64,000 nt of DNA, from NCBI RefSeq assembly GCF_030409055.1, contig NZ_CP116619.1:124001-188000 (forward strand), read 5' to 3'. Position numbers and translations under genes: made by a program. This stretch comes from Trichocoleus desertorum NBK24. Lineage in GTDB: Bacteria > Cyanobacteriota > Cyanobacteriia > FACHB-46. The notes under the pieces were generated by a model. That model worked only from the letters and a program-made list of their open reading frames with translations. It made no database searches and had not been told where the DNA came from. This document shows positions 42,904 to 49,522 of this stretch, one piece after another (positions within the stretch are counted from its first letter, which is position 1; every line of letters begins with the position of its first letter).

Positions 42904-43686
42904 ATGTGCAACAAACCTGTCTGTGAGCATTGGTTTTCCACCCAGCGGCTGCGAGACGACCTGTATCTAATTACAGAGCCTCACTACTACGCCTACAATC
43001 GCGCCAATCTTTGGCTAATCAAAGGCCAAACTCAAGATCTACTGATTGATACAGGGCTAGGAGTAGCGAGTTTGCGACAACATATTGCTGCCCTGATTGA
43101 TAAGCCTTTGCTAGCGATCGCCTCTCACATTCATTTCGACCATGCAGGCGGACTGTATGAGTTTGATGACCGAGCCATTCATGCGGCGGAAGCAGAAGCT
43201 TTGCGACGAGGCGATGATTATGAGGCGCTGTGCTTACCAGAGCAGGGCTGGGTGAAACCGGAACACTTTGATTTGCTACCTCACGCTGGGTTTACGGTGG
43301 AGCAGTACACCCTCCAAGCCGTTGAACCCACCCAAATTTTGCAAGAAGGAGATGTCCTAGACTTAGGCGATCGCGCTTTAGAAGTGTTGCATCTACCGGG
43401 ACATTCCGCTGGCTGTATCGCTTTGTACGATCCTGTCTCACAAGAGTTGTTCTCTGGCGATGTGATCTATGACAGTGAGTTACTAGATGAACTGCATTGC
43501 AGCCACATCCCCACCTACACAGCCACCTACGAGCGCTTGCAAAAGCTACCTGTAGAAACGGTCTATCCCGGTCACTACACTATTTTTGGCCAGGAACGAT
43601 ATCACCAAATCATGCAGGATTATCTAGAGCGCCGCCGCCAACCAGGATGCCCAATTGAGGCTCTGCCGGGAAGTGTGAGACCATGA
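42904..43686 (+). CDS. Metallo-beta-lactamase-fold hydrolase
   Basis: 260 residues. Zinc motifs: LLIDTGLGVASLR (~46), ASHIHFDHAGGLYEF (HxHxDH, ~72-80), LHLPGHSAGCIALYD (~165), LFSGDVIYDSELLD (~183), and VYPGHYTIFGQERYH (~219). All metal ligands are present, so hydrolytic activity is likely; related members are glyoxalase II-like or lactone/amide hydrolases. Ends with ATGA overlapping the creatininase-family gene start (translational coupling), which places the two enzymes in one pathway. Substrate unknown. Confidence 0.85.
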   Translation: MCNKPVCEHWFSTQRLRDDLYLITEPHYYAYNRANLWLIKGQTQDLLIDTGLGVASLRQHIAALIDKPLLAIASHIHFDHAGGLYEFDDRAIHAAEAEALRRGDDYEALCLPEQGWVKPEHFDLLPHAGFTVEQYTLQAVEPTQILQEGDVLDLGDRALEVLHLPGHSAGCIALYDPVSQELFSGDVIYDSELLDELHCSHIPTYTATYERLQKLPVETVYPGHYTIFGQERYHQIMQDYLERRRQPGCPIEALPGSVRP

Positions 43687-44468
43687 CTTGCCCAGAACAC
43701 CCTACTAACCAGCCTGTGCTCTGGGAAGAACTAACTTGGGAACAGATCACCCAACTGCGGGAGGGCGGGATCAACATGGTGATCCTCCCGATTGGAGCAA
43801 CTGAGCAACATGGTCTGCATTTGCCCGTCGGGGTAGATACTCTCTCCGCGATCGCCGTAGCTCATGGAGTTTCCGCTCAAACAGGTATCCCCGTGTTACC
43901 TGCCTTATCCTATGGCTGCTCTCTAGGTCATTCTAAAAAGTGGCCAGGGACTATCTCTCTGCGGCCTGAAACTTTAGCCAAGTTAATTCTAGAAATTGCC
44001 GAGTGGGTTTATAGTGCTGGGTTTCAGCGTTTGCTTCTGCTGAATGGTCACGTCACCAACTGGGCACCGCTGCGTTGTGGTCTAGAAAATGTGCGGCATA
44101 GCTATCCCGATCTCCGGATTGCACTGCGATCGCTTTGGGAAATCACCCCCCAGATTCACCAGTTCTATCACCAGGATGCGGCTAACTTTCATGCCAACTG
44201 TGCCGAGACTTCGATGATGTTGGCGTTACGTCCCGATCTGGTGCAGATGGATAAAGCGCTAGATGAACCCAATCGCTCTGCAGGTTGCTTTTTTGCCTAT
44301 ACCGTCAATAAAGAGAGTGTTCATGGAGCGGTGGGAACCCCTAGCCAAGCAGATTTCAACTTTGGCAAACAAATCTTAGAAAGCTGTGTGGCAGAACTCA
44401 GCGCCCAACTGCAACGAGCCATGACGGAAGGAACTCCCCTAGAAGAGATGCCTCCCACCATTCAGTAA
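43683..44468 (+). CDS. Creatininase-family amidohydrolase
   Basis: 261 residues, start ATG 43683 overlapping the previous stop. Family motifs: LPIGATEQHGLHLPVGVDTL (~36-56; Glu/His/Asp metal ligands), KKWPGTISLRPETLAKLI (~80), LLLLNGHVTNWAPLR (~120) and NFHANCAETSMMLAL (~170). Typical creatininases have NGHGGN and HAGExET; here they read NGHVTNW and HANCAETS, so the metal-binding residues remain but the loops differ. The family hydrolyses cyclic or linear amides, notably creatinine, a guanidino compound, to creatine. In a guanidine-regulated operon it is a prime candidate for the key hydrolase. Confidence 0.87.
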   Translation: MTCPEHPTNQPVLWEELTWEQITQLREGGINMVILPIGATEQHGLHLPVGVDTLSAIAVAHGVSAQTGIPVLPALSYGCSLGHSKKWPGTISLRPETLAKLILEIAEWVYSAGFQRLLLLNGHVTNWAPLRCGLENVRHSYPDLRIALRSLWEITPQIHQFYHQDAANFHANCAETSMMLALRPDLVQMDKALDEPNRSAGCFFAYTVNKESVHGAVGTPSQADFNFGKQILESCVAELSAQLQRAMTEGTPLEEMPPTIQ

Positions 44469-44493
44469 CGCCCGATTTTGAAGGATAAAGAAG

Positions 44494-45855
44494 ATGACTG
44501 AAACCCTAACTCCAGAATCACAAGCACTCAAAGAATCTCTGCAAGATCAAGGCGTGAAGTATGCCCTGGCTAGTTTTGTCGATATCCACGGCATGTGCAA
44601 AGCCAAATCCGTACCACTGAACCACTGGGGCCAAATGATGTCAGGGTCAGAGCTGTTTACTGGGGCCGCTCTGGATGGCGTGCCACAGGATGTTAGCGAC
44701 GAAGAAGTGTCAGCCCGTCCAGACCCCAACTCAGCGACTATCTTGCCCTGGAATTCAGAACTGGTTTGGTTAGCTAGCGATCTTTACCTGAAAGGAGAAC
44801 CTTTTGAAGCTTGCTCTCGCGGCATCCTCAAGCGAGTTCTAGCTGAAGCCGCTTCGATGGGGTTTACCTTCAATTTAGGAATCGAAACTGAGTTTTTTCT
44901 CCTGAAAGAAGGAGAAGATGGCAAAGTCATGCCAGTGAGCGATCGCGACACCTTAGCCAAACCTTGCTACGACCTGCAAGGACTGCTGGATAATTACACC
45001 TGGGTGACAGAAATTGTCGAAGCCATGAATAGTCTGGGATGGGATGTCTACTCCTTCGACCACGAAGATGGCAATGGCCAGTTTGAAACCGATTTCGCTT
45101 ATTGTGATGCCCTAAAAATGGCCGATCGCTTTACCTTCTTTCGGCTCATGGTGAAAGAGATCGCTCGCAAGCATGGCTTTTTCGCCACTTTCATGCCCAA
45201 ACCTTTTGCCAATCGAACGGGAAGCGGCGCTCACTACAATATGTCCTTGGCTGATATCCAAACAGGAGAGAATCTGTTTTATGAACCTGACGATACGCGA
45301 GGTTGTAAGCTCTCCAAACTCGGCTATCAGTTCATTGCAGGTATCCTCAAACATGCTCCTGCCATCTGCGCCGTCATTGCCCCTACGGTCAATAGCTACA
45401 AGCGGTTGGTAGCCAGAGGCAGTATGTCAGGTTTCACTTGGGCTCCCATCTACGTCTGCTACGGCAACAACAACCGCACCAATATGTTGCGGATTCCCTT
45501 AGCAGGTGGACGAGTGGAATGTCGTGCCGCTGATATTGCCAGCAATCCCTATCTTGGTGCCGCCATGCTGCTAGCCGCCGGATTAGAGGGAGTTCGGGAG
45601 GGGGTCGATCCAGGGGAGCCTCATGTTGAAAACATGTATAACTACTCGTTAGAGCAATTGGAGGAGATGGGGATTCGCTTCCTACCGCGTAACTTGGGAG
45701 AGGCGATCGCCGCTTTTGCCAGCGACCCGTTGAGCGAAAAGGTGATGGGGCCATTAATGTACAAATCTTACATTGAGTTCAAGTCCCAGGAATGGGAGGA
45801 ATATCACACCCATGTCTCCGATTGGGAAATCCAGCGGTATTTAAAGTTCTTCTAA
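44494..45855 (+). CDS. Type III glutamine-synthetase-like ligase (GlnT/GmaS-like)
   Basis: 453 residues, catalytic GS fold. Beta-grasp N-terminus with KYALASFVDIHGMCKAKSVP (~22) and the C-terminal domain: NLGIETEFFLLKEG (~128; ATP/metal Glu), WDVYSFDHEDGNGQFETDFA (~188), FFATFMPKPFANRTGSGAHY (~230; metal His), TVNSYKRLVARGSMSGFTWA (~295), NNRTNMLRIPLAGGRVECRA (~327; Arg and metal Glu). Type III GS-like proteins include gamma-glutamylmethylamide synthetase, which joins glutamate to an amine. It may capture ammonia or an amine released by the hydrolases, or directly glutamylate the guanidino substrate. Confidence 0.88.
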   Translation: MTETLTPESQALKESLQDQGVKYALASFVDIHGMCKAKSVPLNHWGQMMSGSELFTGAALDGVPQDVSDEEVSARPDPNSATILPWNSELVWLASDLYLKGEPFEACSRGILKRVLAEAASMGFTFNLGIETEFFLLKEGEDGKVMPVSDRDTLAKPCYDLQGLLDNYTWVTEIVEAMNSLGWDVYSFDHEDGNGQFETDFAYCDALKMADRFTFFRLMVKEIARKHGFFATFMPKPFANRTGSGAHYNMSLADIQTGENLFYEPDDTRGCKLSKLGYQFIAGILKHAPAICAVIAPTVNSYKRLVARGSMSGFTWAPIYVCYGNNNRTNMLRIPLAGGRVECRAADIASNPYLGAAMLLAAGLEGVREGVDPGEPHVENMYNYSLEQLEEMGIRFLPRNLGEAIAAFASDPLSEKVMGPLMYKSYIEFKSQEWEEYHTHVSDWEIQRYLKFF

Positions 45856-45916
45856 ACTCAGGTTTTCTTAAACATCACTTTTAGCGTAAGTCTTAACCCT
45901 AGCAGAGGTAATTTCG

Positions 45917-46768
45917 GTGACTCAATCCAGCCTAGCGAATTCAGAATCTAGCCGCGAATATCACTATTTGCAGCCCTCAACTTTTTGGAGTATTCGTCAA
46001 GGATTTCCTAAATCCCTATCTTTGCTCCTCATTGCCATCTCCCTAGTCGTTCCGTTATTACTCTGGACTGTGGTTAGCTCTTTGGGATGGGTGTCACCAA
46101 TCTTTTTGCCTTCCCCAGCCCTTGTATTTCAAGCTGGCCTCAAAATGTTTACTGAAGACAATCTAGCGTTAGATGTCTTAGTCAGCAGTGGTCGTGTCTT
46201 GGCTGGTTTTCTCGCAGCCGCAATCATTGGCGTACCGATGGGATTGGCAATGGGCACATTCTATAGCCTGGATAGTTTGTTTGCTCCCTTGGTCGGTGTT
46301 GTGCGTTATATGCCTGTGACTGCCTTTGTGCCATTAATTGTGATTTGGCTCGGCTTGGGAGAGCCTTCCAAAATCTTGATCATCATGTTGGGAGTGGTGT
46401 TGTATAACGCCATTATGGTGGCGGACGCAGTGAAGTTTATCCCCAATGAGATGATCAATGTGGCTTACACATTGGGGGCAACTCGGCGGAATGTCGTCTT
46501 TAAAGTGATTATCCCTGCTGCCTTCCCTAGTGTCCTCGATACGCTTCGCGTCAACATTTCTGGAGCTTGGAACTTCCTGGTCATTGCAGAACTGGTAGCG
46601 GCTCAAAATGGTTTAGGCTTCAAAATTATCCAAGCTCAACGCTTTCTGCAAACCGAAAAAGTGTTATTCTGCATTGCCTTAATTGGCGTAATTGGCGTTG
46701 TAATTGACTACGGCTTAAAATCGCTTTCGCAAAAGCTAACACCTTGGGCCGACCAAATTCGACATTAA
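45917..46768 (+). CDS. ABC transporter permease (SsuC/TauC type)
   Basis: 283 residues, GTG start at 45917 with AGAGG 8 bp upstream. Six hydrophobic helices after a ~35-residue cytoplasmic N-terminus (SLLLIAISLVVPLLLWTVVS first). The BPD_transp_1 EAA loop is INVAYTLGATRRNVVFKVII followed by PAAFPSVLDTLRVN (~180-215), which docks to the ATPase. Completes the ABC importer with the ATPase and lipoprotein encoded at the front of the operon. Confidence 0.9.
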   Translation: MTQSSLANSESSREYHYLQPSTFWSIRQGFPKSLSLLLIAISLVVPLLLWTVVSSLGWVSPIFLPSPALVFQAGLKMFTEDNLALDVLVSSGRVLAGFLAAAIIGVPMGLAMGTFYSLDSLFAPLVGVVRYMPVTAFVPLIVIWLGLGEPSKILIIMLGVVLYNAIMVADAVKFIPNEMINVAYTLGATRRNVVFKVIIPAAFPSVLDTLRVNISGAWNFLVIAELVAAQNGLGFKIIQAQRFLQTEKVLFCIALIGVIGVVIDYGLKSLSQKLTPWADQIRH

Positions 46769-46817
46769 TTTGTCATTCCAGAGCATTGGGCTAAATCATC
46801 ACTTTTACAGGTACTCT

Positions 46818-47423
46818 ATGTCTTTCCAATTTAATCCCCAAACCACAGCACTGATCTGTATTGACTTCCAAACAGGTGTGTTTACTGGCGAGGGTGGATT
46901 ACCCCATGTGGGTACAGCCGAGGTTTTGCCAAAAGCTAAGCAAGTATTAGCAGCCGCGCGAGCCGCCAAAATGCCCATCATCCACTTTAAGGAAATCCAT
47001 CGCAAGGAAATGGTGGACTTTGGCCGAGAACTGGATGGTGCAGAACCGATCCATTGCTTGGAGACTTGGCCGAGCACCGACTATTACTGGGAACTCGCCC
47101 CAATTGAGGGAGAATTTGCTATTAGTAAACGCCGCTATAGCTGCTTCTTTGGCACTGACCTGGAAATACTCCTACGAGGCTTAAAAGTTGATACCCTAAT
47201 CTTGATGGGCACGATGACCAATGTCTGTGTCCACTACACCGCCGCCGAAGCCCACCACCGCGACCATCACTTTCATGTGATCGAGGATTGCTGTGCTGGC
47301 TCCGATTGGGAGGCTCACTGGGCAGCACTGAAGGCGATGGCATATCTGCAACGATCGGCCCGAATTAAGCACGATGAATTTATCCAGGCAACTCAATTAA
47401 TAACTCCAGCGGCGATCGCCTAA
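46818..47423 (+). CDS. Isochorismatase-like cysteine hydrolase
   Basis: 201 residues from ATG 46818; an upstream TTG (46770) would add 16 residues without conserved look. Catalytic triad of the family: Asp in TALICIDFQTGVFTGEGGLP (~11), Lys in GEFAISKRRYSCFFGTDLE (~98), Cys in LMGTMTNVCVHYTAAEAH (~133), with the typical cis-peptide GTMTNVCV. Members hydrolyse isochorismate, nicotinamide, biuret, ureidoacrylate and N-carbamoyl compounds. In this operon a carbamoyl- or biuret-like intermediate is plausible. It is the last gene in the operon; the UppS gene converges 7 bp downstream. Confidence 0.87.
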   Translation: MSFQFNPQTTALICIDFQTGVFTGEGGLPHVGTAEVLPKAKQVLAAARAAKMPIIHFKEIHRKEMVDFGRELDGAEPIHCLETWPSTDYYWELAPIEGEFAISKRRYSCFFGTDLEILLRGLKVDTLILMGTMTNVCVHYTAAEAHHRDHHFHVIEDCCAGSDWEAHWAALKAMAYLQRSARIKHDEFIQATQLITPAAIA

Positions 47424-47430
47424 AGCACAG

Positions 47431-48213
47431 CTACAATACTGATTTAGCCGCAGAATTAGATAGTGGCGTAGCAACGGTTCCGAAACGGCGCTCGCGCCCC
47501 TGATAAGCCAATAAAGCTTGATGGAAAGCAGATCGATCAAAATCGGGCCAAAGGATATCCGTAAAATACAATTCTGTATAAGCCAACTGCCACAACAAGA
47601 AGTTGCTCAAACGCAGCTCGCCACTGGTACGAATCAGGAGATCTGGATTAGGGATATCAGCAGTATAAAGATATTGCTCAATTAAATTCTCTGTCACATT
47701 AGCGGCACTAAGATTCCCCTGCTGCACTTGCTCAGCCACCTGGCGACAAGCCCTCGCAATCTCAGCGCGACTGCCATAATTCATAGCCACATTAAATTGC
47801 AGCACTCGATTGTTGGCTGTGGCTATGGTTGCGTGGTGACTTTCTTGCTGCAAAGCGTCCGGGAGAATAGATAAATCTCCAATAAAAACAGTTTTTACCC
47901 CCTCTCGCTGCATTTCGGCCAATTCCTGACGCAACAACCGCTTAAACAGCAGCATCAGAAAATTGACCTCTTCAGGCGATCGCCGCCAATTTTCAGTCGA
48001 GAAAGCATAGGTAGTCAGCGATTCAATGCCCCAGTCTTTGCAGCAACGTAATAGCGCTTTGAGAGTTTTAGCACCTTGACGATGCCCTGCAACCCGTGGC
48101 CAACCCCGCTGAGTCGCCCAGCGCCCATTCCCATCCATAATCACCGCCACATGACGAGGCAAGCGTTGAGGATCTAAATCAGTCGGTAAAGACAAAAGAA
48201 ATTTGGTAACCAT
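47431..48213 (-). CDS. uppS: Isoprenyl transferase (undecaprenyl diphosphate synthase)
   Basis: 260 residues. Cis-prenyltransferase motifs: [20 protein letters not shown] (~21-40, catalytic Asp), [36 protein letters not shown] (~68), [20 protein letters not shown] (~142) and [20 protein letters not shown] with [14 protein letters not shown] (~192-220). It extends farnesyl diphosphate to the C55 carrier for peptidoglycan, at the cytosolic membrane face. Core gene, intact. Confidence 0.95.
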   Translation of the reverse strand: MVTKFLLSLPTDLDPQRLPRHVAVIMDGNGRWATQRGWPRVAGHRQGAKTLKALLRCCKDWGIESLTTYAFSTENWRRSPEEVNFLMLLFKRLLRQELAEMQREGVKTVFIGDLSILPDALQQESHHATIATANNRVLQFNVAMNYGSRAEIARACRQVAEQVQQGNLSAANVTENLIEQYLYTADIPNPDLLIRTSGELRLSNFLLWQLAYTELYFTDILWPDFDRSAFHQALLAYQGRERRFGTVATPLSNSAAKSVL

Positions 48214-48277
48214 GTAAATTTCGAATTCTCAGCTTATATCAATTACTCATCATCAACAGCAAAACACTGCTTACCCT

Positions 48278-49321
48278 TCAGATATTTCTTTTCCTCCTTT
48301 CCTTCGAAACGCTGCGCGAACATCCCTCATCCCTCATCCTTCCTCCTTCCTCCTTCATCTTTTCTCCCTCCTGCTTACCAAAAAGCTCTTGCAACTCCGC
48401 AGCCGTCAAACTCCTGCTCCAACCATAAAGATGGTGCAAAATCCGAGTACAGGTAAAAATAAACGTGGCTCGGTTACGCCAAGACCAAGACTGCCAAGCC
48501 AGGACGTTGGTCATGCGATGTAGCGTGCCAACCAAACTACTGCGGTTTTGGCTGTAAGTCAGTCGTCCTTGCATTGTTCGGAGGAGGGTGAGAGCAATAT
48601 GAGGCAGAGAAGACTCCGGAAAGGCCCAAACTCCAAATCCCCAGAACTTAGTCATGTGATTGATCTCATCTTGTGCCAACTCTTCTAGGACTGCCTGGAG
48701 AGGGCCTGTTGTATGTGCCATCAGCCAAAAATAGAGACAAGTGGCACCATATTCAGTCGCGACGCGGTGGAGTCCATGTCGATAGAGATCGTTGCGGGGA
48801 TTGCCAGACGATTGATAGGGCCGAACTTCACGCAGAGCAGGTGTAATTTTTTCACCTGTTAGTTGGGTATACACCTTCATCAGGGCTGGCGTATGTTGTC
48901 GCTCCTCTTTTTCCCACAAACCTGGCTCTATCAGGGAACCATGCTCGTCTACGGTACCACCGACAAACCGAGCTAACTGGGGATGTAACTGCTCTAGATA
49001 CAGCCGACTGGCCTGTGTATATTGCCGAATCGGAGCTTCTGTGTCGATCGCGCCTTTGAGAATCGCCAAAAACACATCTAGGTCAATCCCAATTACTTGC
49101 TGACGGTCGATCGCGTGCCAATCAATCGGTTGCCAAGGTCGAGTTTGCGGGGTTCTAAACTGAACTGGGAGATCTTCTAAGCGATCGCACAAATGTTCTA
49201 CAGAGAGATAGCGATTGATCAAAGCATCAATTCGACTCTGAATCTGCCAGTAGTTTAGGTCTTGGTGGTACTGGCCTGCTAAGTCGATTGAAGTTGAATT
49301 TAATTGCAGCGTTTCAACCAT
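48278..49321 (-). CDS. Ferritin-like di-iron protein with repeat-extended C-terminus
   Basis: 347 residues, helical. Two E/ExxH pairs suggest a carboxylate-bridged di-iron centre: GAIDTEAPIRQYTQASRLYL (~92) with LWEKEERQHTPALMKVYTQL (~138), and RVATEYGATCLYFWLMAHTT (~188) with LEELAQDEINHMTKFWGFGV (~216). This resembles acyl-ACP-desaturase-type or ferritin-like oxidases; the substrate is unknown. The last ~35 residues (GKQEGEKMKEEGGRMRDEG then CSRSVSKERRKRNI) are encoded by a degenerate heptamer tandem repeat, so the native C-terminus may have ended near LQELFGKQ. Confidence 0.75.
   Translation of the reverse strand: MVETLQLNSTSIDLAGQYHQDLNYWQIQSRIDALINRYLSVEHLCDRLEDLPVQFRTPQTRPWQPIDWHAIDRQQVIGIDLDVFLAILKGAIDTEAPIRQYTQASRLYLEQLHPQLARFVGGTVDEHGSLIEPGLWEKEERQHTPALMKVYTQLTGEKITPALREVRPYQSSGNPRNDLYRHGLHRVATEYGATCLYFWLMAHTTGPLQAVLEELAQDEINHMTKFWGFGVWAFPESSLPHIALTLLRTMQGRLTYSQNRSSLVGTLHRMTNVLAWQSWSWRNRATFIFTCTRILHHLYGWSRSLTAAELQELFGKQEGEKMKEEGGRMRDEGCSRSVSKERRKRNI
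48319..48375. repeat. Degenerate heptanucleotide tandem repeat
   Basis: On the plus strand: units CCCTCAT, CCCTCAT, CCTTCCT, CCTTCCT, CCTTCAT, then TTTTCTCCCTCCT. These are short tandemly repeated repetitive (STRR) sequences of the kind known from filamentous cyanobacteria. Here the array lies within the 3' end of the ferritin-like gene and is translated as Lys/Glu/Gly/Arg-rich tail. Confidence 0.8.
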
Positions 49322-49522
49322 ATTTCTCTCAACCAGCTCTTTTCCTGTAGCTTATAAAGGCGCAGCATGCTTTGTCAGTCGGTTGGAGTCGGGAGTTTTA
49401 TCCGGGCAAAAAGTCGGAAAAATCGGAAAAATCGGATGAGCCGTTGTAGCCAAGCTGAGTCGTCAGTCAGACTGTAACCTTGTACGAGGTAGACTAAATA
49501 CAACTTTGCGATGTGGCTATCA

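Noticed and set aside
46760-46780. GACATTAATTTGTCATT at the end of the ABC permease gene resembles the CAST-end sites
   Set aside because: A single occurrence overlapping coding sequence, with no TGTACA or other sites nearby; most likely chance.
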